64,000 bases of DNA from Pseudomonas rhizosphaerae (GCF_000761155.1 NZ_CP009533.1:62001-126000), one strand, 5' to 3'. Numbered from the stretch's first letter, positions 34,803 to 53,355 are shown. The notes: generated by a model from the letters alone, not told the origin. Numbers and translations are program-made.

Positions 34803-35858
34803 ATGACAGCGACCATGAAGCTCGGCCAGCTGGCCGAGTTCCTGGGGGCCACGGTCAGTGGCGACCCGGAGAAGATCATCACTGGGCTGGCCACCTTGCA
34901 GGAGGCCGGCCCAGCTCAGCTGAGCTTTCTGGCCAATCCGCAGTACCGCAAGTTCCTGCCCGATAGCCATGCCGGTGCCGTGCTGCTCAAGGCAGCCGAT
35001 GCCGAAGGTTTCCAGGGTGACGCACTGATCGTCCCCGATCCCTATCTTGCCTATGCACGCATCTCCCATCTGTTCGATCCCAAGCCCCGTGCCAGTGCTG
35101 GCGTGCATCCCTCGGCCGTCATTGCCGCCGATGCCCAGGTCGACGCGGCTGCCAGCGTCGGGCCGTTTGCCGTCGTGGAAAGCGGTGCCAGGATCGCCGC
35201 CGGTGTGACCATCGGCGCGCACTGCTTCATCGGTGCACGTTGCGAGATCGGCGAAGGCGGCTGGTTGGCGCCTCGTGTGACTCTGTATCACGATGTGCGC
35301 ATCGGCAAGCGCGTGGTTATCCAGTCGGGCGCCGTGCTGGGAGGTGAGGGCTTCGGCTTCGCCAACGAGAAGGGCGTGTGGCAGAAAATCGCCCAGATCG
35401 GCGGCGTCAGCATCGGCGACGACGTCGAGATCGGTGTGAACACCGCCGTCGATCGCGGGGCTTTGGCCGATACCGTGATTGGCAACGGCGTGAAGCTCGA
35501 CAACCAGATCCAGATTGCCCACAACGTACAGATTGGCGATAACACCGCCATGGCGGCGTGTGTCGGTATTTCGGGAAGCAGTAAGATCGGCAAGAATTGC
35601 ATGCTCGCAGGCGGCGTAGGCCTGGTCGGGCACATCGAGATCTGCGATGGCGTATTCATCACTGGCATGACCATGGTGACCCATTCGATCACCGAACCTG
35701 GGGCCTATTCCTCGGGTACGGCGATGCAGCCAGCGGCCGAGTGGCGCAAGAGCGCCGCGCGATTGCGGCAGTTGGATGACATGGCTCGGCGCCTCAAGCA
35801 GGTGGAAAAGCATGTCGAGGCAGTGACCCAAGGCGGTAAAGCGTCATCTGATGGCTGA
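34803..35858 (+). CDS. lpxD: UDP-3-O-acyl-glucosamine N-acyltransferase
   Basis: A 351-residue left-handed beta-helix acyltransferase adding the second hydroxyacyl chain in lipid A synthesis. The N-terminal uridine-binding domain covers about residues 1-100 ([20 protein letters not shown]). Hexapeptide repeats follow from about 105. The catalytic His lies in [21 protein letters not shown]-terminal helix ([20 protein letters not shown]) caps the trimer. It starts one base after skp. Confidence 0.97.
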   Translation: MTATMKLGQLAEFLGATVSGDPEKIITGLATLQEAGPAQLSFLANPQYRKFLPDSHAGAVLLKAADAEGFQGDALIVPDPYLAYARISHLFDPKPRASAGVHPSAVIAADAQVDAAASVGPFAVVESGARIAAGVTIGAHCFIGARCEIGEGGWLAPRVTLYHDVRIGKRVVIQSGAVLGGEGFGFANEKGVWQKIAQIGGVSIGDDVEIGVNTAVDRGALADTVIGNGVKLDNQIQIAHNVQIGDNTAMAACVGISGSSKIGKNCMLAGGVGLVGHIEICDGVFITGMTMVTHSITEPGAYSSGTAMQPAAEWRKSAARLRQLDDMARRLKQVEKHVEAVTQGGKASSDG

Positions 35859-35969
35859 TACCTTTTCCATATCAAGTGTGCCCAGCCGCTAGACTGCCCC
35901 TTGATTTGCAATAGGAGTGTCGCGCGTCAGCCGCGCGCTCCCTATCTTTACTACAGGCTTCCCCCCGAA

Positions 35970-36410
35970 ATGATGGACATCAACGAGATTCGCGAATACC
36001 TGCCGCACCGCTATCCCTTTCTGTTGGTGGATCGCGTAGTGGAGCTGGACGTCGAAAGCCAGAGCATTCGCGCCTACAAGAATGTCAGCATCAACGAGCC
36101 GTTCTTCAATGGTCACTTCCCTGCGCACCCGATCATGCCAGGCGTGTTGATCATCGAGGCCATGGCCCAGGCCGCCGGCATTCTTGGTTTCAAGATGCTC
36201 GACGTCAAACCGGCCGACGGTACGCTCTACTACTTCGTGGGTTCGGACAAGCTGCGTTTCCGCCAGCCTGTGCTGCCCGGCGACCAGTTGATCCTGGAAG
36301 CCAAGTTCATCAGCTGCAAGCGCCAGATCTGGAAGTTCGACTGCAAGGCGTCGGTGGACGGCAAGCCGGTCTGCTCGGCCGAGATCATCTGTGCGGAACG
36401 CAAGCTATGA
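35970..36410 (+). CDS. fabZ: 3-hydroxyacyl-ACP dehydratase FabZ
   Basis: A 146-residue hotdog-fold dehydratase of fatty acid elongation. The catalytic His49 is in [14 protein letters not shown] and Glu63 in [11 protein letters not shown]. The start [19 protein letters not shown] is typical; the open frame to 35901 includes sequence upstream of the ribosome region and was rejected. It ends overlapping the lpxA ATG. FabZ and LpxA compete for the same hydroxyacyl-ACP pool, so coupling makes sense. Confidence 0.97.
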   Translation: MMDINEIREYLPHRYPFLLVDRVVELDVESQSIRAYKNVSINEPFFNGHFPAHPIMPGVLIIEAMAQAAGILGFKMLDVKPADGTLYYFVGSDKLRFRQPVLPGDQLILEAKFISCKRQIWKFDCKASVDGKPVCSAEIICAERKL

Positions 36411-37183
36411 GTTTGATTGACCCTCGCGCCATCATCGACCCGTCCGCCGTTCTGGCAGATGGCGTCGAAGTCGGCCCTTGGTCGATCGTTGGTGCGGGCG
36501 TAGAAATCGGCGAGGGCACAGTGATCGGTCCCCATGTCATCCTCAAGGGGCCGACCCGCATCGGCAGGCACAACCGTATCTACCAGTTTTCCTCCATCGG
36601 GGAAGACACGCCGGACCTCAAGTACAAGGGCGAGGAAACCCGCTTGGTCATCGGTGACCACAACGTCATCCGCGAAGGCGTGACCATTCACCGCGGCACC
36701 GTGCAGGACCGCGCCGAAACCACGCTGGGCGACCACAACCTGATCATGGCCTATGCCCATATCGGGCACGACAGCGTCATAGGCAATCATTGCATCCTGG
36801 TCAACAACACGGCCTTGGCCGGTCACGTGCATGTGCATGACTGGGCGATTCTGTCCGGCTTCACCCTGGTGCACCAGTATTGCCACATCGGTGCCCACAG
36901 TTTTTCCGGTATGGGTACGGCCATCGGCAAGGATGTACCGGCCTATGTCACGGTATTCGGCAACCCGGCCGAAGCCCGCAGCATGAATTTCGAAGGCATG
37001 CGCCGCCGCGGTTTCAGCGATGAAGCGATCCACGCGCTGCGCCGTGCCTACAAGACGGTCTACCGCCGTGGCTTGACCGTCGAGCAGGCCCTGCTCGATC
37101 TGGAAGAACCTGCGCGGCTGCACCCCGAAGTCGACGTGTTCCTAAAGTCGATCCAGTCCTCGACCCGCGGCATCACCCGCTGA
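36407..37183 (+). CDS. lpxA: UDP-N-acetylglucosamine O-acyltransferase
   Basis: A 258-residue left-handed beta-helix protein, the first step of lipid A synthesis. Hexapeptide repeats begin [20 protein letters not shown]. The catalytic histidine region is [16 protein letters not shown] (His118/His121). The C-terminal helical part begins near residue 190 with [20 protein letters not shown]. It overlaps fabZ by 4 bases and lpxB by 1. Confidence 0.98.
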   Translation: MSLIDPRAIIDPSAVLADGVEVGPWSIVGAGVEIGEGTVIGPHVILKGPTRIGRHNRIYQFSSIGEDTPDLKYKGEETRLVIGDHNVIREGVTIHRGTVQDRAETTLGDHNLIMAYAHIGHDSVIGNHCILVNNTALAGHVHVHDWAILSGFTLVHQYCHIGAHSFSGMGTAIGKDVPAYVTVFGNPAEARSMNFEGMRRRGFSDEAIHALRRAYKTVYRRGLTVEQALLDLEEPARLHPEVDVFLKSIQSSTRGITR

Positions 37184-38328
37184 TGTCTCACCCCGCACCG
37201 CTGACCGTAGCACTGGTGGCAGGCGAAGCCAGTGGCGACATCCTGGGTTCAGGGCTGATGCGCGCGCTCAAGGCACGCCATCCGCACATCCAGTTCATCG
37301 GCGTCGGCGGTCCGCTGATGGAAGCCGAGGGGATGGTCAGCCGCTTCCCGATGGAGCGCCTGGCAGTGATGGGCCTGGTCGAAGTGCTGGGCCGCCTGCG
37401 TGAACTGCTGGCGCGGCGCAAGCAGCTGATTGCCGAGCTGATCGCGTGCAAGCCGGATGTGTTCATCGGCATCGACGCCCCCGATTTCACCCTGAACATG
37501 GAACTTAAGCTGCGCCAGGCCGGGATCAAGACGGTGCACTACGTGAGCCCCTCGGTCTGGGCCTGGCGGCAGAAGCGGGTGTTGAAGATTCGCAAGGGTT
37601 GCGACCTGATGCTGACGCTGCTGCCCTTCGAGGCCAGGTTCTACGAAGAGCAGGGCGTCCCGGTGCGCTTCGTCGGTCATCCGCTGGCCGACACCATTGC
37701 GCTGCAAGCTGACCGTGAACAGGCCCGCTTGCAGTTGGGCCTGCCCAGCGATCATCCAGTCGTGGCGTTGATGCCCGGCAGCCGGGGCGGCGAAGTCGGC
37801 CGTCTGGGCGAGCTGTTCCTCGACAGTGCCCAGTTGCTCCTGCAATCGCAACCACACACACGCTTCGTAATCCCCTGCGCCAACCCGCAGCGGCGTGCGC
37901 AACTGGAGCAAATGCTCGCCGGGCGCACGATGCCGGTGACCTTGCTCGACGGTGGCTCGCACACCGCGCTGGCCGCTTGTGACGCGGTGCTGATCGCTTC
38001 CGGCACGGCTACCCTGGAGGCCCTGCTGTACAAGCGCCCCATGGTAGTGGCCTACCGGCTGGCGCCCGTGACGTACTGGATTCTCAAGCGCATGGTCAAA
38101 AGCCCCTACGTGTCGTTGCCCAACCTGCTGGCCCAGCGCATGCTGGTGCCCGAGTTGTTGCAGGATGACGCTACGCCTCAGGCGTTGGTAGCGCAGTTGC
38201 TACCCCTGCTGGCAGGTGGCGAGGAGCAGACCAGCGCTTTTGACGCGATTCACCGCACGCTGCGTCGCGACGCCTCCAACCAGGCGGCCGACGCCGTGCT
38301 GAAACTGATAGGCAGGAATGATGGCTAA
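37183..38328 (+). CDS. lpxB: Lipid A disaccharide synthase
   Basis: A 381-residue GT-B glycosyltransferase (GT19) joining UDP-diacyl-GlcN and lipid X. Visible motifs are [18 protein letters not shown] at the start, [45 protein letters not shown] and [10 protein letters not shown]. It shares a base with the lpxA stop and overlaps rnhB by 11 bases. Confidence 0.97.
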   Translation: MSHPAPLTVALVAGEASGDILGSGLMRALKARHPHIQFIGVGGPLMEAEGMVSRFPMERLAVMGLVEVLGRLRELLARRKQLIAELIACKPDVFIGIDAPDFTLNMELKLRQAGIKTVHYVSPSVWAWRQKRVLKIRKGCDLMLTLLPFEARFYEEQGVPVRFVGHPLADTIALQADREQARLQLGLPSDHPVVALMPGSRGGEVGRLGELFLDSAQLLLQSQPHTRFVIPCANPQRRAQLEQMLAGRTMPVTLLDGGSHTALAACDAVLIASGTATLEALLYKRPMVVAYRLAPVTYWILKRMVKSPYVSLPNLLAQRMLVPELLQDDATPQALVAQLLPLLAGGEEQTSAFDAIHRTLRRDASNQAADAVLKLIGRNDG

Positions 38329-38980
38329 GTCACTACAGACAAGCAGGCAACTGCAGATGGGTCTGGATTTCGATCTGGTCGAGGAACTGGTCGCCGGCGT
38401 CGACGAAGTCGGCCGCGGCCCATTGTGCGGCGCGGTGGTGACGGCAGCGGTGATTCTCGATCCGCGCCGGCCGATCCTGGGTCTCAACGACTCCAAGAAG
38501 CTGACCGAAGCGCGTCGTGAAATGCTCTACGAAGAAATCTGCGAGAAGGCCCTGGCCTGGTGCATTGCCCGCGCCGAAGTGGAAGAGATCGACCGGCTGA
38601 ACATTCTCCATGCGACCATGCTGGCCATGCAGCGGGCGGTGCAGGGCTTGAGCATTACGCCGAAACTGGCGTTGATCGACGGCAATCGCTGCCCGCAGCT
38701 GGATGTGCCCAGTGCCCCGGTGATCCAGGGCGACGCGAAGGTCCCGGCCATCGCCGCCGCTTCGATCCTGGCCAAGGTCAGTCGCGACCGGGAAATGTCC
38801 GCTTTCGAATTGATCTACCCAGGCTATGGCATGGGCGGGCACAAGGGCTACCCTACGCCAGTGCATCTGGAAGCTTTGGCTCGCCTGGGCCCCACGCCCA
38901 TTCATCGGCGATCGTTCGCGCCGGTCCGCGCTGCGTGGCAGGCTCGCGAAAGCATCGATCAAGCACCCGCCTGGGTCTAG
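38318..38980 (+). CDS. rnhB: Ribonuclease HII
   Basis: A 220-residue (from 38318) RNase HII that removes ribonucleotides from DNA. The DEDE residues are in [13 protein letters not shown] (Asp, Glu), [12 protein letters not shown] (Asp) and [13 protein letters not shown] (Asp). The start is uncertain. Double ATGs at 38318 and 38321 lie right after AGGA. The position of the usual Pseudomonas start (M-Q-x-G-L-D-F) is a CTG here, and the next ATG is at 38357 ([11 protein letters not shown]). Any of these leaves the enzyme intact. Confidence 0.95.
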   Translation: MMAKSLQTSRQLQMGLDFDLVEELVAGVDEVGRGPLCGAVVTAAVILDPRRPILGLNDSKKLTEARREMLYEEICEKALAWCIARAEVEEIDRLNILHATMLAMQRAVQGLSITPKLALIDGNRCPQLDVPSAPVIQGDAKVPAIAAASILAKVSRDREMSAFELIYPGYGMGGHKGYPTPVHLEALARLGPTPIHRRSFAPVRAAWQARESIDQAPAWV

Positions 38981-38998
38981 CAGGCTGATGTTTTGATC

Positions 38999-39022
38999 AA
39001 GGCCCGGTACAATCCGGGCCTT
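38999..39022 (+). terminator. GC-rich hairpin between rnhB and dnaE
   Basis: AAGGCCCGG pairs perfectly with CCGGGCCTT around TACAAT, followed by TTGTCGTTCT. It looks like a weak terminator. The loop sequence resembles a -10 element but has no -35 at a proper distance. Confidence 0.5.
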
Positions 39023-39051
39023 GTCGTTCTACCCGTCACCATAGGATCAAC

Positions 39052-42573
<3,522 letters not shown>

Positions 42574-42700
42574 ACTGGCCCCGAGGGGCGGGTTCGACCA
42601 CAATTAATAAACTCGACCTGAACGCGCCGTTTCCTTTAAGGTATGGCGCCAAACGGATCAACCGGCCGGCCGCTTGGCCGTCGACCCAAGACGGATGCCT

Positions 42701-43648
42701 ATGAACCCGAATTTTCTTGATTTCGAACAGCCGATCGCTGACCTGCAAGCCAAGATCGAAGAGCTGCGCCTGGTGGGCAACGACAACTCGTTGAACATCG
42801 GCGACGAAATCTCTCGCCTGCAGGACAAGAGCAGCACGCTGACCGAAAGCATCTTCGGCAACCTGACCAGCTGGCAGATTGCCCGGCTGGCACGTCACCC
42901 GCGTCGCCCCTACACCCTGGACTACATCCAGCACATTTTCACCGAGTTCGATGAGCTGCACGGCGACCGCCACTTCTCCGACGATGCCGCCATCGTTGGC
43001 GGTGTCGCCCGTCTTGACGAGCAACCGGTGATGATCATCGGCCACCAGAAAGGCCGCGAAGTGCGCGAGAAGGTCCGTCGCAACTTCGGCATGCCCCGTC
43101 CTGAAGGCTACCGCAAGGCCTGCCGCCTGATGGAAATGGCCGAGCGCTTCAAGATGCCGATCCTCACGTTCATCGACACCCCGGGCGCGTATCCGGGTAT
43201 CGATGCCGAAGAGCGCAACCAGAGCGAAGCGATCGCCTGGAACCTGCGCGTGATGGCACGCCTGAAAACGCCGATCATCGCCACCGTTATCGGTGAAGGT
43301 GGTTCCGGTGGTGCGCTGGCGATCGGTGTCTGCGATCAGCTGAACATGCTGCAGTATTCGACCTATGCGGTGATTTCGCCGGAAGGTTGCGCCTCGATTC
43401 TGTGGAAGACCGCCGAAAAGGCGCCGGACGCGGCCGAAGCCATGGGCATCACCGCCGAGCGCTTGAATCACCTGGGCATCGTCGACAAGGTAATCGACGA
43501 GCCGCTGGGTGGTGCTCATCGCGATCCGGTCGCCGCCTCGGCCCTGATCCGCGCCGAGCTGACCAGCCAGTTGGACATGCTCAAGGGTTTCGACACAGAG
43601 ACTTTGCTCAGCCGCCGGTATGACCGGTTGATGAGCTACGGGTTGTAA
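42701..43648 (+). CDS. accA: Acetyl-CoA carboxylase carboxyltransferase subunit alpha
   Basis: A 315-residue subunit that, with AccD, transfers CO2 from biotin to acetyl-CoA. The N-terminus is [22 protein letters not shown]. The crotonase-like core has [20 protein letters not shown] and the oxyanion loops [15 protein letters not shown] start at 42674 is open but lacks a ribosome site; 42701 gives the family start and length. It is followed by a REP pair before tilS. Confidence 0.97.
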   Translation: MNPNFLDFEQPIADLQAKIEELRLVGNDNSLNIGDEISRLQDKSSTLTESIFGNLTSWQIARLARHPRRPYTLDYIQHIFTEFDELHGDRHFSDDAAIVGGVARLDEQPVMIIGHQKGREVREKVRRNFGMPRPEGYRKACRLMEMAERFKMPILTFIDTPGAYPGIDAEERNQSEAIAWNLRVMARLKTPIIATVIGEGGSGGALAIGVCDQLNMLQYSTYAVISPEGCASILWKTAEKAPDAAEAMGITAERLNHLGIVDKVIDEPLGGAHRDPVAASALIRAELTSQLDMLKGFDTETLLSRRYDRLMSYGL

Positions 43649-43664
43649 GGTTCGAGATTGCGGC

Positions 43665-43764
43665 GCGCCTTTCGCGGGTAGAAGGCTCAGCCGCCCGCCC
43701 CGCTCCCACATTGTACGGAGTGAACCCCATACTTGTGGGAGCGGGCCTTGCCCGCGAAGGGCGC
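43665..43764. repeat. Inverted pair of REP elements between accA and tilS
   Basis: Two facing REP units. GCGCCTTTCGCGGG (43665-43678) matches CCCGCGAAGGGCGC (43751-43764) with one mismatch, and CCCGCTCCCACA (43699-43710) matches TGTGGGAGCGGG (43734-43745) perfectly. The whole can fold into a long stem and probably acts as terminator or mRNA stabiliser. Confidence 0.85.
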
Positions 43765-43805
43765 ACCGCTGATCCCGAGCCATGCACCGAAAAGGGATCG
43801 CCCCC

Positions 43806-45095
43806 ATGCGTGAACCCTCCACCCTGTCCCAGCGCCTGAGCAACAGGCTGCACAGGCTGCAGCCTCATCTGAACGCCCCCGCCTGGTACGTCGCCTTCTC
43901 CGGTGGCCTCGACTCCACCGTCCTGCTGCACCTGTTGGCCGGCCTGCCCCAGCGTCCGCCGCTGACTGCTCTTCATATCCATCACGGTCTGCAATCGGTC
44001 GCCGATACCTGGCCCGCACACTGCCAATCCCTGTGCGATCAGCTCGGTGTGCCGTTGCGCATCATCCGGGTGCATGTCGAGAACGGCCCGAGCCTGGAAC
44101 AAGCCGCGCGCCAGGCACGCTATCGAGCCTTCGATGGGGTACTGGGGAGTGGCGATGTCCTGTTCGCGGCCCAGCACCAGGACGACCAGGCCGAGACCGT
44201 GCTGTTTCGCCTGCTGCGCGGCGCTGGCGTGCGGGGGTTGGCGGCGATGCCGCAGCAGCGGCGGCAAGGGCAGGGGGTGTTGGCCAGGCCGTTGCTCGAT
44301 GAGCCGCGTAGCGAATTGCTCGCCTATGCCCGCAGTCAAGGCTTGCACTGGATCGAAGACCCTTCGAATACCGACACCCGTTTCGCTCGCAATTATCTGC
44401 GTCGCGAGGTCTTGCCCGTGATCGCCGCGCGCTGGCCCCAGGCGGCCGGCAGTATTGCCAGGGCTGCCGCCCATCTGGGTGAAGCGGCGCAGCTGCTCGA
44501 CGAACTGGCCGAAGAGGACCTGGCGCCTGCGCGTGGGTCGCTCGAGCATTCCTGGCTGTCCGTACCGAGCCTGGCGCTGGCGCCGCTGCAAGCCCTGTCC
44601 GACAGCCGCCAGCGTAACGCCCTGCAGTGCTGGCTCGCGCCGTTGACGCGCCTGCCCGACACCCAGCACTGGGTCGGATGGACCTCCCTGCGCGATGCCG
44701 ATGCCGCAGCGACGCCCGTCTGGCGCCTGGCCGACGGTGAGTTGCACCGGGCACATGGGCGGATCTGGTGGGTCAGTGGCCAATGGTCGCAGGCCCAGCC
44801 AGCGAGCCAGGATTGGCCAGCCACGGGCGAAGCCTTGCCGCTGCTCGGAAACGGCGAGGTGCGTTGGCAGGGTCGCCCACTGCTGGGCCGGGCGCAGATC
44901 CGCTACCGCCAGGGCGGCGAACGCCTGCGTTTGCCCATCCGCGGCCAGCGCGACCTCAAGCGTCTGCTCAATGAAAGTCGGCTGCCGGGCTTCGTGCGCG
45001 ATCGTCTGCCCCTGTTGTTCGTCGACGACCGCCTGGTTGCCGTGGCCAACCTGCCGCTGGCCAGCGTCGACGGCCAACTGCTCTGGTCGCCGTGA
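43806..45095 (+). CDS. tilS: tRNA(Ile)-lysidine synthetase
   Basis: A 429-residue N-type ATP pyrophosphatase that adds lysine to C34 of the minor tRNA-Ile, allowing AUA decoding. The PP-loop FSGGLDSTVLLHLLAGL is at residues 31-47. The tRNA-binding parts include DNTDTRFARNYLR-like PSNTDTRFARNYLRREVLP and a C-terminal domain with RLPIRGQRDLKRLLNESRLP. I chose 43806 (AAGGGA site, usual length) over 43782. A REP pair separates it from accA. Confidence 0.95.
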   Translation: MREPSTLSQRLSNRLHRLQPHLNAPAWYVAFSGGLDSTVLLHLLAGLPQRPPLTALHIHHGLQSVADTWPAHCQSLCDQLGVPLRIIRVHVENGPSLEQAARQARYRAFDGVLGSGDVLFAAQHQDDQAETVLFRLLRGAGVRGLAAMPQQRRQGQGVLARPLLDEPRSELLAYARSQGLHWIEDPSNTDTRFARNYLRREVLPVIAARWPQAAGSIARAAAHLGEAAQLLDELAEEDLAPARGSLEHSWLSVPSLALAPLQALSDSRQRNALQCWLAPLTRLPDTQHWVGWTSLRDADAAATPVWRLADGELHRAHGRIWWVSGQWSQAQPASQDWPATGEALPLLGNGEVRWQGRPLLGRAQIRYRQGGERLRLPIRGQRDLKRLLNESRLPGFVRDRLPLLFVDDRLVAVANLPLASVDGQLLWSP

Positions 45096-45110
45096 ACCGG
45101 TGAGCAGAGT

Positions 45111-45139
45111 TTGAGAAGAAGGGGGGAATCCGGTAGACT
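45111..45139 (+). promoter_or_regulatory. Putative pyrG promoter
   Basis: TTGAGA (45111-45116) and TAGACT (45134-45139) are 17 bases apart. This predicts a start near 45146 and a leader of about 143 bases that contains a GTGAA/TTCAC hairpin (45165-45183). The run between tilS and pyrG is otherwise empty. Confidence 0.6.
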
Positions 45140-45267
45140 ACGCTCCCTTCTTGATACAACTTCTGTGAACCCACCGGATTCACGGACGTTGCCGATTGCC
45201 AAACCGTTTTTGGTCGTCGGGGGCTTCGGCCTTCCTTCGCTTTCCCCGGCGGCTTCTGCCGCTTTAA

Positions 45268-47770
<2,503 letters not shown>

Positions 47771-47784
47771 TTGCGGTAAAGTAG

Positions 47785-49176
<1,392 letters not shown>

Positions 49177-49205
49177 GCAATAAATGGTAGAAAGGCGACA
49201 TGCGG

Positions 49206-49225
49206 AGCCTGGCTGATGCCAGGCT
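49206..49225 (+). terminator. Hairpin between eno and ftsB
   Basis: AGCCTGGC pairs with GCCAGGCT around TGAT, without a T-run directly after. It could be a weak terminator or mRNA-stabilising 3' stem for eno. Confidence 0.4.
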
Positions 49226-49274
49226 TCGTGCTATCTGGTCGCAGAGTTGAAGTTTTTTACCACTGGGTAATGTG

Positions 49275-49553
49275 ATGCGCAGTCCTTATTGGTTGTTTCT
49301 CGTCTTGCTTCTGCTCCTGGGTGGTTTGCAGTACCGCCTGTGGGTCGGAAACGGAAGTCTCAAGCAGGTAGCCGAGCTGAAACAGCAGATCGCCGAACAG
49401 CACGCCGAGAACGAACGGCTGCTGGAACGCAATCGCGTGATGGACGCTGAAGTACTCGAATTGAAAAAGGGCATGGAGACCGTCGAAGAGCGCGCTCGCC
49501 ATGAACTGGGCATGGTCAAGGAGGGTGAAACCCTCTACCAGCTGGCCCAATGA
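49275..49553 (+). CDS. ftsB: Cell division protein FtsB
   Basis: A 92-residue bitopic division protein. A membrane segment covers residues 5-20 (YWLFLVLLLLLGGLQY). A leucine-zipper coiled coil follows (KQVAELKQQIAEQHAENERLLERN) and then EERARHELGMVKEGETLYQL, the conserved periplasmic part. It joins FtsL and FtsQ in the divisome. Of two adjacent starts (GTG 49272, ATG 49275) the ATG is preferred. ispD overlaps its stop, an arrangement conserved in gamma-proteobacteria. Confidence 0.95.
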   Translation: MRSPYWLFLVLLLLLGGLQYRLWVGNGSLKQVAELKQQIAEQHAENERLLERNRVMDAEVLELKKGMETVEERARHELGMVKEGETLYQLAQ

Positions 49554-50257
49554 ACACCTCGCTGCCAGCCTTCTGGGCAGTGATTCCCGCCGCGGGCGTA
49601 GGCGCCCGCATGGCGGCGGACCGTCCCAAGCAATACCTGAACCTGGGCGGTCGTACTATTCTGGAACACAGCATCGACTGTTTCCTTGGGCATCCGCAGC
49701 TCAAGGGCGTGATCGTCAGCCTCGCTGCGGACGATCCGTTCTGGCCCGAACTGCCCAGCGCCCGCAATGAGTTGATCCAACGTGTGGCCGGTGGCCGCGA
49801 GCGAGCCGATTCGGTGCTCAATGCCTTGCTGCATTTGCATGCCCAAGGCGCCGACGAAAGTGACTGGGTACTGGTGCACGATGCGGCGCGGCCCAACCTT
49901 TCTCGCGCCGACCTGGACAAACTGCTCGCCGAACTCGCTGACGACAGTGTGGGTGGCCTGTTGGCCGTGCCAGCGCGGGACACGCTCAAGCGTGCCGATG
50001 CGGCTGGTCGGGTTCAGCACACGGTGGATCGCAGCACGATCTGGCAGGCGTTCACGCCGCAGATGTTTCGCCTGGGCGCCCTGCATCGAGCCTTGGCCGA
50101 CAGCCTGGTGGCTGGCGTGGCCATCACCGACGAAGCCTCGGCCATCGAGTGGGCCGGGTTTGCGCCAAAGTTGGTCGAAGGGCGGGCGGACAATCTCAAG
50201 GTGACTCGGCCGGAAGACCTGGAGTGGCTGCGTCAGCGGTGGGCCATGCGCGGCTGA
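49550..50257 (+). CDS. ispD: 2-C-methyl-D-erythritol 4-phosphate cytidylyltransferase
   Basis: A 235-residue nucleotidyltransferase of the MEP pathway joining MEP to CTP. The CTP motif AAGVGARMAADRPKQYL is at about residues 14-30, with LVHDAARPNLS and DRSTIWQAFTPQMF later. It overlaps ftsB by 4 bases. The usual partner ispF is not next to it here; LysR, adhC and fghA come between. A REP-like element follows its stop. Confidence 0.97.
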   Translation: MNTSLPAFWAVIPAAGVGARMAADRPKQYLNLGGRTILEHSIDCFLGHPQLKGVIVSLAADDPFWPELPSARNELIQRVAGGRERADSVLNALLHLHAQGADESDWVLVHDAARPNLSRADLDKLLAELADDSVGGLLAVPARDTLKRADAAGRVQHTVDRSTIWQAFTPQMFRLGALHRALADSLVAGVAITDEASAIEWAGFAPKLVEGRADNLKVTRPEDLEWLRQRWAMRG

Positions 50258-50275
50258 CGGCGCGCGCTGGCTTCG

Positions 50276-50301
50276 TTCGCGGCCGATGACCGCTCCTACA
50301 G
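50276..50301. repeat. REP-like element overlapping the lysR stop
   Basis: TTCGCGGCCGATGACCGCTC followed by CTACAG matches the REP core seen at 10858 and 11801. It spans the stop codon of the LysR gene (50296-50298). Confidence 0.7.
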
Positions 50302-51189
50302 ATACTCTGGTCTCTCGGCCAACCCTACCCGCAGATAGTCCACCAGCTTTCTGACTTTCGGCGACAAGTGACGCTGCTGCGGATACAGCCCCCACACCGC
50401 CGTGTTGGGCGGTTGATGCGCGTCCAGCAGCGACACCAACGCGCCACTGCGCAGGTGCTCGAGCACGTAGTAATCGGGTAGCTGGCAAAGCCCAACGCCT
50501 TGCAACGCCGCCTCCAGTACCGCTTGGCCACTGTTGCAGCGCCAGTTGCCCTGCACTCGCTGCGCCTGCTCCTTGCCATCGACCTGCAATGCCCAGACGT
50601 CGGAACTGCCCACCAGGCAATTGTGCCGCACCAGCTCCGACACGCTGTGGGGTCGTCCGTAGCGCGCCAGGTAGAGCGGCGAAGCGCAGAGAAACATCTG
50701 CCGCGGTGCCAATTTGGTCGCCACCAGTCGCGAGTCGTGCAGGCGCCCGAGGCGAATGGCCAGGTCCATGCCTTCATGAAGCAGATCCAGGGTTCGGTTG
50801 CTCAACTCGATGTCCACACGCAACTGCGGGTAAAGGCCCATGAAGCGGGTGACCAAGGGCACGATGAAGCGCTCGCCGTAGGCCACGGCGCACGTCAGGC
50901 GCAGCAGGCCCTTGGGTTCCCCGGTGAGATCGCTCATGGCGCGCCAGGCTTCGTCGCGGCTATCCTGCAGGCGTTGGCAATGCTGCAGGAACGTCTGGCC
51001 CGCCTCGGTCAGCGCCACGCGTCGCGTGCTGCGATAGAGCAGGCGCGTTTGCAGGCGTTCTTCCAGTCGAGCGATCTGGCGGCTGACATGGGAAGACGAC
51101 ACACCCAGGCGCTGGGCCGCGGCGGTGAAGTGGGCGCATTCGGCCACCGCGACGAATTCGTCGATACCCTCCCAGCGGTTATCAGTCAT
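50296..51189 (-). CDS. LysR-family transcriptional regulator
   Basis: A 297-residue LysR protein. The winged HTH covers residues 1-65 (FVAVAECAHFTAAAQRLGVSSSHVSRQIARLEERLQ). The effector domain follows with RLTCAVAYGERFIVPLV and LGRLHDSRLVATKLAPRQ. The CrgA/AphB-like group it resembles often controls a divergent gene, here adhC-fghA, so formaldehyde-related control is plausible but unproved. The start at 51189 has AGGGA upstream; the open frame beyond is the intergenic region. The stop lies inside a REP-like element. Confidence 0.92.
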   Translation of the reverse strand: MTDNRWEGIDEFVAVAECAHFTAAAQRLGVSSSHVSRQIARLEERLQTRLLYRSTRRVALTEAGQTFLQHCQRLQDSRDEAWRAMSDLTGEPKGLLRLTCAVAYGERFIVPLVTRFMGLYPQLRVDIELSNRTLDLLHEGMDLAIRLGRLHDSRLVATKLAPRQMFLCASPLYLARYGRPHSVSELVRHNCLVGSSDVWALQVDGKEQAQRVQGNWRCNSGQAVLEAALQGVGLCQLPDYYVLEHLRSGALVSLLDAHQPPNTAVWGLYPQQRHLSPKVRKLVDYLRVGLAERPEYL

Positions 51190-51241
51190 CGGATTGTCCC
51201 TGTACGGCATCAATGTTTTGCTGAAGGGGCGATTATTCCGT

Positions 51242-52408
<1,167 letters not shown>

Positions 52409-52416
52409 GGTCTGCC

Positions 52417-53259
52417 ATGAGCCTGGAAAACCTGTCCTGCCAGAAAAGCTTCGGTGGCTGGCACAAGCGCTACAAGCACCGCTCCAAAGAGCTGGGCTGC
52501 GACATGACCTTTGCCGTGTACCTGCCGCCCCAGGCGGAGCAGGGCGGCAAATTGCCCGTGCTGTACTGGCTGTCGGGGCTGACCTGCACCGACGAAAACT
52601 TCATGCAGAAGGCGGGTGGTCTCAAGTTGGCCGCCGAACTGGGCTTGATCATCGTCGCGCCCGATACCAGCCCACGGGGTGCAGACGTGCCGGATGATCC
52701 GAACCAGGCGTGGGATTTCGGTCTGGGCGCCGGTTTCTACCTGAACGCTACCGAGCAGCCGTGGGCGCAGCACTACCGCATGCACGACTATGTGGTGCAT
52801 GAGTTACCCGCCCTTGTGGAAGCGCATTTTCCGGCATCGGACAAACGCTCCATCAGTGGCCACTCCATGGGCGGCCACGGCGCGCTGGTCTGCGCACTGC
52901 GCAATCCGGGGCGCTACCGGTCGATCTCGGCGTTCTCACCCATCAGCAACCCCATGGATTGCCCGTGGGGACAGAAAGCCTTTGCCCATTACCTGGGCGA
53001 GGAGCGCTCGCGCTGGCGCGAATGGGATGCCAGCGTACTGATCGCCGAGGCCGCCGAGCATCTGCCCTTGCTGGTGGATCAAGGGGATCGCGACGACTTT
53101 CTCGAGAACCAGCTCAAGCCCCAGGCCTTGAGCCAGGCAGCGAAGGCGGCAGGCTATGCACTGACGTTGCGCATGCAGCCGGGCTATGACCACAGCTACT
53201 ACTTCATCGCCAGCTTTATCGATGACCATTTGCGGCATCATGCCAAGGCCTTGGGTTGA
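52417..53259 (+). CDS. fghA: S-formylglutathione hydrolase
   Basis: A 280-residue alpha/beta hydrolase releasing formate and glutathione. The nucleophile is Ser150 in SISGHSMGGHGALV, the acid Asp is in LVDQGDRDDF, and the His is in GYDHSYYF. The Cys near residue 57 in LTCTDENF is typical of the esterase D family. It is the second gene of the formaldehyde operon, directly after adhC. Confidence 0.96.
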   Translation: MSLENLSCQKSFGGWHKRYKHRSKELGCDMTFAVYLPPQAEQGGKLPVLYWLSGLTCTDENFMQKAGGLKLAAELGLIIVAPDTSPRGADVPDDPNQAWDFGLGAGFYLNATEQPWAQHYRMHDYVVHELPALVEAHFPASDKRSISGHSMGGHGALVCALRNPGRYRSISAFSPISNPMDCPWGQKAFAHYLGEERSRWREWDASVLIAEAAEHLPLLVDQGDRDDFLENQLKPQALSQAAKAAGYALTLRMQPGYDHSYYFIASFIDDHLRHHAKALG

Positions 53260-53324
53260 AAGGGCCAGCACCGTCACCTGCAAATGTTTTGATCCGCCCA
53301 ACCTGAGCCAAAGCAGGTAGAATC

Positions 53325-53353
53325 ACGCCCTGACTCAATCGGGGCGTTTTTTT
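53325..53353 (+). terminator. Intrinsic-terminator-like hairpin ending just before ispF
   Basis: ACGCCC pairs with GGGCGT around an 11-base loop, followed by seven T. The T-run ends 3 bases before the ispF ATG, so the stem and tail lie in the ribosome-binding region. A putative -10 TAGAAT (53318-53323) precedes it. Confidence 0.6.
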
Positions 53354-53355
53354 CT

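Noticed and set aside
39008..39013. TACAAT as a dnaE promoter -10
   Set aside because: It is the loop of a perfect hairpin and no -35 lies at a suitable distance (TTGATC is only 9 bases away).
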